A stretch of 64,000 nucleotides of DNA, taken from NCBI RefSeq assembly GCF_902706195.1, contig NZ_CACSJO010000019.1, forward strand, positions 1 to 64,000, read 5' to 3'. The translations under genes and the position numbers were made by a program. Source of the DNA: Novosphingobium sp. 18050 (GTDB taxonomy: Bacteria; Pseudomonadota; Alphaproteobacteria; Sphingomonadales; Sphingomonadaceae). Position 1 is the first letter of the stretch. Each line of letters begins with the position of its first letter. Below are positions 23,858 through 32,860 of this stretch, piece by piece. The notes beneath the pieces are model-generated. The model saw only the letters and a program-made list of their open reading frames with translations. It had not been told where the DNA came from and searched no databases.

Positions 23858-24295
23858 ATGACGGCGGCAAATAGCCACCGGGGCCGGCTCGGCTTCGACC
23901 TTCCGTTCGAGGGCGAAGCCGAGCCACGGCGCTACGTCTTCGCCTTTTCCACGAACGCTTTGTGCGTGCTGGAAGAGGAGTTCGACCTCGACAACATCAG
24001 CGAGCTTCAGGACGTTCTCGGTGAGCGACCTTCTCTGCGCAAAATCCGCAAGATGTTCCGCATCGGCCTGACTGACTGCCACCCCGACATGTCGGACGTG
24101 GAAGCCGGTCAGATCATCGATGCGATCGGCGGCCTTGAGCCGTCGCTTGAGATGATTATGCGGGCCGTCACGACCGCATTCCCGGAGGCGGCCGAGAGCG
24201 GCGCGCCGGGCCCTCGCAAGCCGGCGCCCAAAGCGCCGAGCGCCCGTGGGACTGGGCGGAACTCCACGTCAGCTGGTGCCAGGCCGAAGACCTAG
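23858..24295 (+). CDS. Tail assembly chaperone, zero-frame product (GTA-like)
   Basis: A 145-residue protein. Residues about 10-110 resemble the tail chaperone of gene-transfer agents and related siphophages (YVFAFSTNALCVLEEEFDLD, then ELQDVLGERPSLRKIRKMFR, CHPDMSDVEAGQIIDAIGG). The C terminus after about residue 118 is an Arg/Pro/Ala tail that looks like a frame artefact, because a second conserved frame starts underneath it (see the -1 frameshift product). It binds tape measure during tail assembly. Confidence 0.82.
   Translation: MTAANSHRGRLGFDLPFEGEAEPRRYVFAFSTNALCVLEEEFDLDNISELQDVLGERPSLRKIRKMFRIGLTDCHPDMSDVEAGQIIDAIGGLEPSLEMIMRAVTTAFPEAAESGAPGPRKPAPKAPSARGTGRNSTSAGARPKT
24208..24214 (+). 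promoter_or_regulatory. Candidate -1 frameshift heptamer in the tail chaperone gene
   Basis: G-GGC-CCT fits X-XXY-YYZ in the zero frame of the chaperone gene. A one-base backward slip here joins residue 119 to the frame that ends at 24567. Tail chaperone genes of siphophages commonly use such a slip to make G and GT products. Confidence 0.55.
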
Positions 24296-24567
24296 ACCCG
24301 GCCCAGTTCTGGGCGCTGACGCCTCGTGAGATTGCCCGCGTCTTCGAAGGTAAGGCGCGGGCCGCTCGCATGAGGCACGATCAGCGCATGGAAGCGGCTT
24401 GGACAACGGCGATGCTGGGCCGCTCCAAGAAACCGATACCCCTCAAGAAACTGCTGTCACCGTCGGCGACCAAGCCCGTCCGACAAAGCTGGCAAGCGAT
24501 GTACGCCGCTTGCGCCTCCTGGGCGGGCGCGGCTGGTGAAATCCGTTCGGAAGGACAAGCTGCATGA
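24214..24567 (+). CDS. Tail chaperone extension made by -1 frameshift (T part)
   Basis: This frame is open from before the slip site to 24567 and encodes a conserved-looking domain: RPWDWAELHVSWCQAEDL, then DPAQFWALTPREIARVFEGK, AARMRHDQRMEAAWTTAML. That W.W.EL....PAQFW.LTPRE pattern matches the small tail chaperone that in other alphaproteobacterial phages is a separate gene before the tape measure. No good start codon or ribosome-binding site precedes the conserved part, which favours a programmed shift. The tape-measure ATG overlaps its stop. Confidence 0.7.
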   Translation, partial: SQAGAQSAERPWDWAELHVSWCQAEDLDPAQFWALTPREIARVFEGKARAARMRHDQRMEAAWTTAMLGRSKKPIPLKKLLSPSATKPVRQSWQAMYAACASWAGAAGEIRSEGQAA

Positions 24568-27500
24568 ATATGGCAGTCGTCGGCGCCGCACGCGTCGTGT
24601 TCGGTGCTGACACGTCCGATTTTGACGCAGGGGCCAAGGGCGTTGAAGGCGTCCTTGGCCGCCTCGTCGATAAGTTCGAGGCAGTCGAGCGGAAGCTCAA
24701 GCGCATTGGCGTGGGCGTCACCCTCGGCATCACCGTGCCTTTCGCGGCGATGGTGAAGACCATCGACAAGGACGCTGGCTCGTTCGAAGCGCAAATGAAC
24801 AAGGTCCGCGCGGCGCTAATGGATGCCTCGCCTGACCAGATCAACGCGCTCTCGGACGCAGCGCGAAAGATGGGTCCTGCGGTGGGCGTGGGAGCGACCG
24901 AAGCCGCCGGCGCCATCGATTCGCTTGCCCGCGCTGGCGTGTCAGCTGCCGACATCCTTGGCGGCGCTCTTGATGCGACGCTGAAGCTGTCGGCCGCAGG
25001 CATGACCGATGCGGAATCGGCTGCCGGCCTGGTCACCGACGTGATGGGCCAGTTCGGGAAGACCGCCGCCGATCTGCCTGCCGTGATGACCAATATCGTC
25101 GGCGCTCTCGATGCGTCGAAAATGGGCTTCGACGACTTCCGCCTGGCTGTCGGGCAGGGCGGCGCGATTGCTGCCGCCTCCGGTGTCAGCTTTGAGGACT
25201 TCTCGACCGCCATCGCCGCGACCAGCACCATGTTCGCCAGCGGCGCCGATGCGGGCACTTCCTTCAAGACCTATATCCAGACGCTCACGGGCAAGAGCAA
25301 GGAAGCCCAGAAGGCCCTGAGCAAGCTGGGCATCTCGTTCTATGACCAGTCCGGCGCGCTCAAGCCGCTCAACGAGCAGGCACAGATCCTGCAGGACGCG
25401 CTTGGCGGGCTGACCGACAAGAGCAAGCAGGACGCGCTAACCCCGATCTTCGGCGCCGATGCCGCGCGCACGGCCATTGGCCTGATGAACCAAGGCCGCG
25501 AGGGCTTTGAAAAGTACCGGGACGCCGTCGCTAACGGTGACGTGAACGGCAAGATCGCGGTGATGATGCAGGGCTCGGAAGCGGCCGGCAAACGCATCGC
25601 GGCGGCGTGGGAGGGGGTGAAAATTTCACTCGGCCTCGACACCGGCCTTCTGAAGTTCACGACCGCTATCAAGAACGGCTTTGCGTCGTTGCTTGAGGCA
25701 ATTGCGAATGCCCCGGTCTCGGTGAAGAAGGTCGGCGCGGCGTTCGCCGCATTTGGCGCTGCCCTCGGGCCACTCCTCGTCGTCCTCGGCCACGTCGGCG
25801 CCGTCCTGCTCGCCAACTTCGCAGCCTCCAAATTCGGTCTGATCGGTCGCGCGCTGGGTTTGATCATCGCGCCCGTCTCGACGGTCATCGGCTTGCTCGG
25901 CGAAATGGGCCTTGCGCGCGTGCTCGCGATGGTCGGCTCGCGGCTTCTCGCGTTCATGGGCCCGGTCGGTCTGGTGATCAGCGCCATCCTCCTGTTTAAG
26001 GACGAGATCGCGTTCGCGCTGTCGGCCGTGTGGGCCAGCATGACGGAAACGCTCGGGCCGCCGGTGCAGGCGCTGTTCGCGAAACTGACCGACCTTTTCG
26101 CAAAGCTCTCTGGCGGCCCCATCGGGTCCGCGATCGACGGGCTGATCTCGCTGCTGTCCGGCCTGAAGGACGTTGTCGGCACGGTGCTGGTCGGCGCGAT
26201 CATGCTTGCCGGCGAGGTCATCGAGCGGGTCATCGGCGGGGTGATCGCTATCTTCTCCGGCGTCGTCGACATCATCAGCGGCGTGGTCGACGTTGTCAGC
26301 GCGCTTTTGACCGGGGACTTCTCCGGTGCATGGGAGGCGGCGGGCCGCGTCGTCGAGGCGGTGTACGACACGATCATCAATGTGATCTCGGCACTGGTGC
26401 CGGAGATCAGCGCACCGCTTCAGCAGGCCTGGGCGGCGGCGAAAAAGTGGCTGGCCGACGGTTTCCAGACTATTGTCGGCTGGTTCACCAGTTCGGTGCA
26501 GTCCGGCGTCAACTTCGTCGCCAACGCCTTCCCGAATGTCGTTGCGGCGGCCAAGGGCGTCTATCAGGGCGTCAAGGCGTGGCTGGTCGACAAGTTCGGC
26601 ACGCTGATGACGTGGATCGGCAAAGCCGCGACGTGGATTGGCGACAAATGGGGCGCGCTGCAGGAGCGGCTGGGCTTGGGCAAGGCCGGCAACGACAACA
26701 CCGGCGCCGCGCCTGGGAAGCCAGAGGCCGGGGCAGACCCCGCGCCGGCGGCGAAGAAGACCGTCAACTTCGACGAGGAAAAGAAGAAGCGCACCAAGAA
26801 GGGACGCGACACCACCTACGATGCCGGCAACCGCCAGCAGCTGCAGGACGATCTTGAGCTTGAGGCGGCGCGCTTGCGCGGCGACATCGAGGCCGAGCGC
26901 GCGATCCGTAACCGCCTTGATCTGAGCAAGCAGATAGAGGCCTATCAGCGAACCGGCCTGTCGCTGGAGCAGGCCACGGCAGCGGCGAAGCGCGACATGG
27001 CGACGCTTGAGGCTGCGCGGCGTGAAGGGCTGGCCAAGGACCTCGATCGCGACGAGGCCGCCCATCAGATCGACCTAGCCCGCATCACCGACAACGGAAA
27101 ACTTGAGGAGACGCTGCAGCGTCAGCAGGACCTGAAGAATGCGATCCTGGGCTTCCAGCGCGACGGCCTTTCGATCGAGGAAGCAACCGCGCGGGCGATC
27201 CGCCAACAGCTGGAGACAGATCAGGCGCGTGCCGAGATCCGCGCGCGCTTGATCGCCGAGAGCGAGCAAGACCGCCAGCTAGAGTTGGCGAAAACGCGCG
27301 GGGATAGCGAGGAGCGCATCCGCCAGCTTCAGCGTGAGGTCGATATCCGCAAGCGCATTCAGGAACTGAAGCGCGACTTCCCGGACATGGACGACGGCCA
27401 GGCGCAGGATCAGGCCAGCCGTGAATGGGACGAGATGGACAAGGCGCGCCAGACGGGCGTCTTCCGCGATACGTTCAAGAGCGGTGTCCGCGCGGCGCTC

Positions 27501-28010
27501 GACGGTGACCTGGGCGGCTTCCTGAAGAACTGGTGGCGGGACCGGGTGGCGAAGGGAATGGAAGAGGCTTTGAACAGCCTTGCCGACCTGATCTCCAAAC
27601 TCTTTTCCAACATCAGCGGGTCGGGCGGCGGCGGCGGAATCCTCGGATCAATCGGCAAGGTAGTCGGCAAGGTGCTCGGCGGCGGAAGCGGCGGCTTCGA
27701 TAAGTCAGCCGCTGCTGGCGTGGACTGGAATGACCTACCGAAATTCCAGAACGGCGGGCGTTTCAAGGTCGGAGGCAATCCCGGCATCGATCAGAACCTC
27801 GTGTCGTTCCGCGCCTCGGCGGGGGAGATCGTCGACATCCAGAAGCCGGGCAACGACAACGGAGGGTCCGGAGGGGTCACGGTGAATCAGAAGCTCACGT
27901 TCAGCGGCGCCATCGATCTGGCGACCAAGGAAGAAGCGATCCGCTTCGCCGACGCGGGTCGCCAGGCGGCCATAAATGCAATCAATGAGGCTAATCGTCG
28001 CCGTGGCTGA
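24564..28010 (+). CDS. Tail tape measure protein
   Basis: A 1148-residue protein. The TP901-type core is at about 75-350 (AAGAIDSLARAGVSAADILG, FEDFSTAIAATSTMFASG, a KLGISFYDQSGALKPLNEQA segment). A block of hydrophobic helices follows at about 370-640. The C-terminal third is a long charged coiled coil (RDDLELE-type repeats of Q, E and R) and ends in a Gly-rich patch. It spans the tail tube, fixes tail length, and enters the cell envelope at infection. With 1148 residues a tail near 170 nm is expected at about 0.15 nm per residue (inference). Confidence 0.92.
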   Translation: MNMAVVGAARVVFGADTSDFDAGAKGVEGVLGRLVDKFEAVERKLKRIGVGVTLGITVPFAAMVKTIDKDAGSFEAQMNKVRAALMDASPDQINALSDAARKMGPAVGVGATEAAGAIDSLARAGVSAADILGGALDATLKLSAAGMTDAESAAGLVTDVMGQFGKTAADLPAVMTNIVGALDASKMGFDDFRLAVGQGGAIAAASGVSFEDFSTAIAATSTMFASGADAGTSFKTYIQTLTGKSKEAQKALSKLGISFYDQSGALKPLNEQAQILQDALGGLTDKSKQDALTPIFGADAARTAIGLMNQGREGFEKYRDAVANGDVNGKIAVMMQGSEAAGKRIAAAWEGVKISLGLDTGLLKFTTAIKNGFASLLEAIANAPVSVKKVGAAFAAFGAALGPLLVVLGHVGAVLLANFAASKFGLIGRALGLIIAPVSTVIGLLGEMGLARVLAMVGSRLLAFMGPVGLVISAILLFKDEIAFALSAVWASMTETLGPPVQALFAKLTDLFAKLSGGPIGSAIDGLISLLSGLKDVVGTVLVGAIMLAGEVIERVIGGVIAIFSGVVDIISGVVDVVSALLTGDFSGAWEAAGRVVEAVYDTIINVISALVPEISAPLQQAWAAAKKWLADGFQTIVGWFTSSVQSGVNFVANAFPNVVAAAKGVYQGVKAWLVDKFGTLMTWIGKAATWIGDKWGALQERLGLGKAGNDNTGAAPGKPEAGADPAPAAKKTVNFDEEKKKRTKKGRDTTYDAGNRQQLQDDLELEAARLRGDIEAERAIRNRLDLSKQIEAYQRTGLSLEQATAAAKRDMATLEAARREGLAKDLDRDEAAHQIDLARITDNGKLEETLQRQQDLKNAILGFQRDGLSIEEATARAIRQQLETDQARAEIRARLIAESEQDRQLELAKTRGDSEERIRQLQREVDIRKRIQELKRDFPDMDDGQAQDQASREWDEMDKARQTGVFRDTFKSGVRAALDGDLGGFLKNWWRDRVAKGMEEALNSLADLISKLFSNISGSGGGGGILGSIGKVVGKVLGGGSGGFDKSAAAGVDWNDLPKFQNGGRFKVGGNPGIDQNLVSFRASAGEIVDIQKPGNDNGGSGGVTVNQKLTFSGAIDLATKEEAIRFADAGRQAAINAINEANRRRG

Positions 28011-28761
28011 TCTCGTGTGGCCCGCCGGGCTTTTCCCCTACAAGACGATGTTTTACCTACAGCCCCATGTCGGAGGGCAGGAAAGCCCTCTGACACGTAC
28101 CCGCAAGGTCTATGGACTGTCGGCTCCGCGCTGGATCGCGCGCCTGTCATTTCGTGCCGGCCATGGATACGACGACCCGGCGATTGGCCGAGGTCCCGAC
28201 GGCTTCGACGCGGCCTATTATGCTGCGCGCCTCGATGCTCTGATCGCCGAAATGGAAGGCGGCCTTAATAGCATCCGTTTCCATGACTTTCGCCGCCCTA
28301 GGCCACAAAGCTACCTGTCAGGGTATGCCCCCGGGTTTGCGACGGTCGATGGCGCTCAGGTCGGAGCGACAACCATGGTGATCCGTAGGCAGTCTGGCTG
28401 GGTGGGCCCGTCCGTCGGCGACTACATTGGCGGTGACGGCCGGCCGCATATCATCACGCGCGTATCGCCCAGCGCTGCAGGAGACATGATGTCGTTCGCG
28501 CCGCCCGACGGTGGCATCGTTGTCGAGTTCAAGCCGCCGCTGTCGGCAGCGATCGAGGTTGGCGCGCCGTTGCAAATGGACCAGGTGACCGCCCGCTTTC
28601 GTTTGGCCTCGGAGGATGCAGGCCAGAACGAAGGCGAGGTCGGCGCGCCTATCGAATACATGCTCGATTTCACGGAGGATCTGTTGCCGCCCCTCGGCAA
28701 CGGATTCCCCGACGACCCAGGCGGCCCGGTCGAAGGCCCGCCCAACCCGGAGCCCATGTGA
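28003..28761 (+). CDS. Minor tail protein, distal tail-like
   Basis: A 252-residue protein read from a GTG (VADLVWPAGLFPYKTMFYLQ) that overlaps the tape measure by 8 nt. The N-terminal part contains TRKVYGLSAPRWIARLSFRA and SIRFHDFRRPRPQSY. A strand-rich middle (VIRRQSGWVGPSVGDYIGGD) leads to a Pro-rich end. Position directly behind the tape measure suggests the distal tail ring. An exact family assignment is not possible by eye. Confidence 0.7.
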   Translation: MADLVWPAGLFPYKTMFYLQPHVGGQESPLTRTRKVYGLSAPRWIARLSFRAGHGYDDPAIGRGPDGFDAAYYAARLDALIAEMEGGLNSIRFHDFRRPRPQSYLSGYAPGFATVDGAQVGATTMVIRRQSGWVGPSVGDYIGGDGRPHIITRVSPSAAGDMMSFAPPDGGIVVEFKPPLSAAIEVGAPLQMDQVTARFRLASEDAGQNEGEVGAPIEYMLDFTEDLLPPLGNGFPDDPGGPVEGPPNPEPM

Positions 28762-29339
28762 GCGGAATTCGCGATCTCGACCTCGGCCTCCAGGAGGAGA
28801 TCGAGAAGCCAGAACTGCGCCCCTTTCTCGGGCTGCATATCGACCTGCCTGACCCCGTCTATGCAGTGACCGGCAACGCGACGATCGCCTACGCGGGCGA
28901 GGAATGGACAGCTATCGGCGGCCTAGGCCAAATTGATACTATCGGCGAAGGCACCGATGGTTCGGCGACGGGCGTTAAGGCTACTCTATACCAGATACCT
29001 TCTGAATTTCGGGACGACATCGCCGACCAAGCGAAGCGAGGCTGCTTGTACGAGCTGTATGTCGGCGCGCTCGACCCAAGCTTTTCAACGGTGATCGGTT
29101 TCAAGAACATCTGGAAAGGTCGTCTCGACACTTATGAGATCGTCGATGCCGGCCAAACCATCACGGTAAGCGCTGGCGGGGAAAGCCGAATGCGCGACCA
29201 GCGCCGCCCGACAATTAAGAGATTTACCGACTGGTGGCAGCGCCGGAAATACCCCGATGATCTGGCGTTTCAGTATGTCAGTCGGATGGTCGAAGTGCCT
29301 GTTCTGTGGGCGAAGGCAAAGCAGAGCGCCGTTCTGTGA
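28758..29339 (+). CDS. Minor tail protein (tail-tip module)
   Basis: A 193-residue protein read from a GTG overlapping the previous stop (VSGIRDLDLGLQEEIEKPEL). It has a beta-rich core (PVYAVTGNATIAYAGEEWTA, TIGEGTDGSATGVKATLYQI, IWKGRLDTYEIVDAGQTITV) and ends RRKYPDDLAFQYVSRM. It resembles the protein that precedes the peptidase/hub genes in alphaproteobacterial siphophages. No peptidase residues are visible. Confidence 0.68.
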   Translation: MSGIRDLDLGLQEEIEKPELRPFLGLHIDLPDPVYAVTGNATIAYAGEEWTAIGGLGQIDTIGEGTDGSATGVKATLYQIPSEFRDDIADQAKRGCLYELYVGALDPSFSTVIGFKNIWKGRLDTYEIVDAGQTITVSAGGESRMRDQRRPTIKRFTDWWQRRKYPDDLAFQYVSRMVEVPVLWAKAKQSAVL

Positions 29340-29677
29340 GCGAACCCGCCTGGTCTGCTCACTGTGGGGATCGGTGGCGCCTACATGTCTTGGCGACTAG
29401 TGAGCAGGACATTTGCGATGTCGTAGGCCCTTCGCCCCGGCGCGCTCGCGACTGGGCGTTAATGATGAAGCGGCTGGGTGTTCGGGATATGGCCGGCGTG
29501 ATCAGTGCGGTCCATGGCGATCCGATACCCTATCGCCAGGCTATGCGCGGCGACATCGTCCAGCGCGGGTGGGCCATCGGCATCTGCAGGGGCGATCAGG
29601 CCGAGTTCTTCGGCGGTGATTTCGTACCGATGCGCGAGGTCGACGGCGCCTGGGCGCTTATCCGACCTCTCTCGTAA
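29336..29677 (+). CDS. Tail-module protein, DUF6950-like
   Basis: A 113-residue protein read from a GTG (VSEPAWSAHCGDRWRLHVLA) overlapping the previous stop. The pattern RRARDWALMMKRLGVRDMAG, AMRGDIVQRGWAIGICRGDQ and VPMREVDGAWALIRPL fits a family seen in alphaproteobacterial tail modules. An NlpC/P60 catalytic triad is not present. Its 3' end overlaps the antisense gene by 20 nt. Confidence 0.65.
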   Translation: MSEPAWSAHCGDRWRLHVLATSEQDICDVVGPSPRRARDWALMMKRLGVRDMAGVISAVHGDPIPYRQAMRGDIVQRGWAIGICRGDQAEFFGGDFVPMREVDGAWALIRPLS

Positions 29678-30017
29678 GCGCCGCGATCGCGTTTTTCGGC
29701 TTTGGATTGCAAGCGACGACGTTTCCGCACCAAGCGCGCGCTGCGATCTCTGTGGTCCCGTCTGCACGCTGCCGTCGGGTTAGGACAAACGATAGGTCGG
29801 TGTTGGCATAAATCGCGCCGTAGGTCGCCAGCAAATCTGGCCGATCGACTGCAAACTGAAATCGGGTGCTCTTCCTGATCCAGTCCGAAGCCCGTTTCCA
29901 CTTTTCATCGCAGTCGGCCTCAGACGAGCAGGTCGCGATGGGCTTAGCCTTGCGGGCCCATTCCTCGGCCCGAATCGCATCGCTCGACGCCAGTGCCATT
30001 GCGAGAAATATCAACAT
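29658..30017 (-). CDS. Secreted small protein antisense to the tail genes (moron)
   Basis: A 119-residue protein with a signal peptide (MLIFLAMALASSDAIRAEEW). The mature part has four cysteines (TCSSEADCDEKWKRASDWI, CGNVVACNPKPK), probably paired in the periplasm, and a central strand region (SFVLTRRQRADGTTEIAARA). Similar short ADCD..W..A..W proteins occur in other alphaproteobacterial prophages as far as I recall. It is the only minus-strand gene in the tail block, separate from the late operon, so it may be expressed in the lysogen as a moron. A role in superinfection exclusion or host-envelope change is inference. Confidence 0.72.
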   Translation of the reverse strand: MLIFLAMALASSDAIRAEEWARKAKPIATCSSEADCDEKWKRASDWIRKSTRFQFAVDRPDLLATYGAIYANTDLSFVLTRRQRADGTTEIAARAWCGNVVACNPKPKNAIAALTREVG

Positions 30018-30062
30018 TGTGCGGTCTCCATAATCGGCCGCATTCTCAAACAACGAGGCTTC

Positions 30063-31574
30063 ATGGGCAAGGTACTAAAGGCAGTTGCCGTCATCGCGGT
30101 GGTTGTAGCTGTCGCGTACTTCGCTCCGCAGCTAGCGCCCTCACTGTTGTCGAGCTTGGGTGTGACCGCCACTGCTGCAACGACAGCGGCTGCAACAGCC
30201 TTAATCACGGCAGTCGGCTCTGCGATCGCAGCAGTCGGGTTTCAGATCTTGGCAGGCAAGCCGAATACTGGCGCGGCATCGCCCACAATGTTTCGGCAGT
30301 CGATTTCGAACAGCTTTATTATTTACGGAAAGCGTCGTGTCAGCGGGCTGCTGATCTTTTTTCACCCTCGGGGCAAGCGAGAACGTTACTTCGTCATCGC
30401 CGTGGCGGGCCACCAGTGCAAAGGGGTCGTCAGATGGTGGCTCGGCGATGAACTGGTGAACGTCAATAGCGCCGGGATGGTAACGACTGGCAAGTTCGCT
30501 GGCCGCGCTTGGCTCTGGTTCTACCGGGGCACGCCAAACCAGCTATCGCACCCACTCTTCGTTGCTGAGACGGCAGGCAAGTGGTCGTCCCAGCATCGCG
30601 GACGGGGCACAGCACTGATTTATGCGAAATTTCGCCTGGACAACGATACTGTTCAGGTCGGCATGCCCAACATCACAGCGGAGATCGAGGGCAAGGACGA
30701 CATCCACGATCCGCGCACAGGTGTTCCAGGCTACACGCGAAACGCCGCGCTGGTCTTCTACGACTGGATGAAAACCGAGCGCGAGCTTGGCGGCTTCGGG
30801 TGCTACGATGACGAGATAGACTGGGACTGGGTCGCGGCGCAAGCAAACGTCTGCGACGAGATGGTTGACACGCCTGACGGCCAAGAGCGCCGCTACGAAT
30901 TCGACAGCTACATTCAAACCGGAGCGGCAGCGAGCGAGGTTCGAGACACCTTCGTCACATGTTGCGCAGGCAAATTCACGTACAGCGGTGGCAAGATGCT
31001 CATGCGGCCAGGCTACTACGTGCCCCCATCCACCACCTTGCAAGAAATGGATCTCGCCGGGCCGATCACAGTCCCCGCCCTGATGGAAGGTGACCAGATG
31101 GGCAACGAAGTCTCCGGAACCTACATTGAGCCGGCTAAGTACCAAGCGGCCGACGTGCCGACGAGGTCGGAATATGCCGACGACATTCGTCAGCTTTCCT
31201 ATGACCTGCCTCATATTACCTCGCCATGGAGGGGGCAGCGCATCCTAGAGCACTATCTCCGCAAAGCGCAGGCTGAACGGCGCGTCACTTGGCCCATGAA
31301 CATCATGGGAATTGCGGTATCGACGCTCGACACCGTGAAGCTGGGCACGTCACGGTATGGCCTGTCCAACTATGCCTTCCAAGTGACCAGCTGGGGGCTG
31401 AGCCAGGACTTCTCGGTTGGCCTGCAGCTGGAAGAGCATAACCCTGAAATGTTCGAGTTCGATCCCGACAGCTACCTCACGCCGGGGGTCCAAGGCGAAC
31501 TAGACGAAGCCGAGACCATCAGCGACGCTGACGACATCATTCTGGATGGCGGCGGCGCCTACACGGAGGCCTGA
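30063..31574 (+). CDS. Tail tip / host specificity protein (gpJ-like)
   Basis: A 503-residue protein. The N terminus has two hydrophobic stretches (AVAVIAVVVAVAYFAPQLA and an Ala/Thr-rich one). The rest is a hub-like strand-rich fold: FRQSISNSFIIYGKRRVSG, AGHQCKGVVRWWLGDELVN, GYTRNAALVFYDWMKTEREL, TFVTCCAGKFTYSGGKMLM. The TRNAALVFYDWM part resembles the region of gpJ and similar hubs before the receptor-binding end. The short length (gpJ is over 1100 residues) means that the distal receptor-binding parts sit in the next genes. Confidence 0.78.
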   Translation: MGKVLKAVAVIAVVVAVAYFAPQLAPSLLSSLGVTATAATTAAATALITAVGSAIAAVGFQILAGKPNTGAASPTMFRQSISNSFIIYGKRRVSGLLIFFHPRGKRERYFVIAVAGHQCKGVVRWWLGDELVNVNSAGMVTTGKFAGRAWLWFYRGTPNQLSHPLFVAETAGKWSSQHRGRGTALIYAKFRLDNDTVQVGMPNITAEIEGKDDIHDPRTGVPGYTRNAALVFYDWMKTERELGGFGCYDDEIDWDWVAAQANVCDEMVDTPDGQERRYEFDSYIQTGAAASEVRDTFVTCCAGKFTYSGGKMLMRPGYYVPPSTTLQEMDLAGPITVPALMEGDQMGNEVSGTYIEPAKYQAADVPTRSEYADDIRQLSYDLPHITSPWRGQRILEHYLRKAQAERRVTWPMNIMGIAVSTLDTVKLGTSRYGLSNYAFQVTSWGLSQDFSVGLQLEEHNPEMFEFDPDSYLTPGVQGELDEAETISDADDIILDGGGAYTEA

Positions 31575-31577
31575 CCA

Positions 31578-31976
31578 ATGCCTACCGTTCGCTTCCAGCT
31601 TCGCCGGGACACTACCGCCAACTGGACAGGCGCCAATCCCGTACTCGGCCCCGGCGAACCGTCGCTGGATATCGACACGGGCCTCGTGAAATACGGCGAT
31701 GGCGTCACTCCATGGCTCGGCCTGCCCTATGCGCCTGTCGATCTCCCCGACGCCCTCGACGCCTACGCTGCCGGCGACACGCCGAGCGCCTTCACGCTTT
31801 CCATCGTGGATAGGCCAAATGGCGCTGCCTGGTGCGACGCGATCGGAGCGCAGCCAGCTAGCGATGCGCTGACCGACCTCGCGGCTGTTTCGCCTATCGC
31901 AGACGGCGAGCATGTCGTGGCGGGGGTCAAGATTACGACATCCAACGGCCTCGTCATCTCGATTGAGCCAGCCTGA
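31578..31976 (+). CDS. Tail fibre-like protein with Mtd N-terminal type domain
   Basis: A 132-residue protein. Residues 1-50 show the fibre attachment pattern found in major tropism determinants and hyaluronidase-type fibres (FQLRRDTTANWTGANPVLGP, DTGLVKYGDGVTPWLGLPY). The rest is Ala/Asp-rich without a clear receptor-binding fold. It is short for a fibre, so either it is a small adaptor or the distal part has been lost. It starts 3 nt after the hub gene. Confidence 0.72.
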   Translation: MPTVRFQLRRDTTANWTGANPVLGPGEPSLDIDTGLVKYGDGVTPWLGLPYAPVDLPDALDAYAAGDTPSAFTLSIVDRPNGAAWCDAIGAQPASDALTDLAAVSPIADGEHVVAGVKITTSNGLVISIEPA

Positions 31977-31979
31977 CCT

Positions 31980-32001
31980 AGCGCGAACAAAATTTCGCGC
32001 T
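31980..32001 (+). terminator. Terminator after the fibre gene
   Basis: AGCGCGAA and TTCGCGCT pair around CAAAAT, followed by CTTATT. The stem is 8 bp and the T-rich end is weak. It separates the tail-tip genes from the next gene. Confidence 0.55.
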
Positions 32002-32023
32002 CTTATTCCAACCCGGAGGCTCC

Positions 32024-32707
32024 ATGATTATTCCGCACAGGCTGCCGCTTCATATCCGCAGCAATGACCGCCCATGGCGCCACCGGATCAACATCTATGA
32101 CGACGCTGGTCAGCCGGTAGATATGACGGGCTATGGCGGAAAGATGCAGATCAGGTGGTATGAAGGCCAGATCGACGATCCGGTGACCGCGCTAAGCACC
32201 GCCTACGCGACGGCGCACGGTGACGGCTCACCGTTCAGCGATGGCAGTTTCTACATCTCGACGGACAGCGGGAGCGGTTCCAGGATCAAGTTCGATGAAA
32301 CTGGGTTTGAGATCGCGATAACCCATCTCGACCTCATCCGCTTCCCGCCCGCACAGCCGAACGTGCCGGTTCTGCGCTTCACCTATGACATCCTGATCGG
32401 CAGGGCCGAACCTGGGGACTACCTCTACAACACCGATCTGCCCGAGTACGATTCGAACGCTTGGTTCGAAGGTCCGCTGGACTTCCACTACGGCGTGACC
32501 AACCCTGGTTACGAGCGGCGCCCATGCCCGCGCGAAGTATTCCGAGACCCTGAAACTGGCGAACTCGAATCATTCAGCCTTTGCCAGCACGGCATTCCAG
32601 GGGCCTGCGAGCAGTACGGCGGCGCGTGGGGGTGCCTCTGGTTCTCGATGCCGACCAACGTGCCGACCAGCATCCTGCGCAGCGCGATCTGGCCCGATGC
32701 CGCCTGA
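32024..32707 (+). CDS. Phage protein of unknown function, tail end of the late operon
   Basis: A 227-residue protein (MIIPHRLPLHIRSNDRPWRH). The first half has a pattern like baseplate or fibre attachment domains (INIYDDAGQPVDMTGYGGKM, then a strand-rich segment). The second half is aromatic with five cysteines (CPREVF, CQHGIPGACEQ, WGCLWF), unusual for cytoplasmic phage proteins. CGGAGGC precedes the ATG. A tail-tip or receptor-binding role is suggested only by position. Confidence 0.65.
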   Translation: MIIPHRLPLHIRSNDRPWRHRINIYDDAGQPVDMTGYGGKMQIRWYEGQIDDPVTALSTAYATAHGDGSPFSDGSFYISTDSGSGSRIKFDETGFEIAITHLDLIRFPPAQPNVPVLRFTYDILIGRAEPGDYLYNTDLPEYDSNAWFEGPLDFHYGVTNPGYERRPCPREVFRDPETGELESFSLCQHGIPGACEQYGGAWGCLWFSMPTNVPTSILRSAIWPDAA

Positions 32708-32860
32708 GCGACGACGGATATCGTCGGCGCGCCGATAGACTTTCAAGAACACGTCCGCTCCCGATGTCGCTTCGCGGCGCCGGCCGAGCGGGGGTGCCGT
32801 GCGCGAACACGGCAACCGACGAGCGCGAACTCGTCACGCGCGGCTGGCCTAGCCGCTAAC

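Noticed and set aside
24227..24233. CCCAAAG in the tail chaperone gene as the slip site
   Set aside because: It is in the wrong register (CCC AAA codons in the zero frame), so a -1 slip would not keep pairing; GGGCCCT fits better.
32764..32859. A 31-codon ORF between the late operon and the methylase
   Set aside because: No ribosome-binding site and no recognisable pattern; too short to support by eye.
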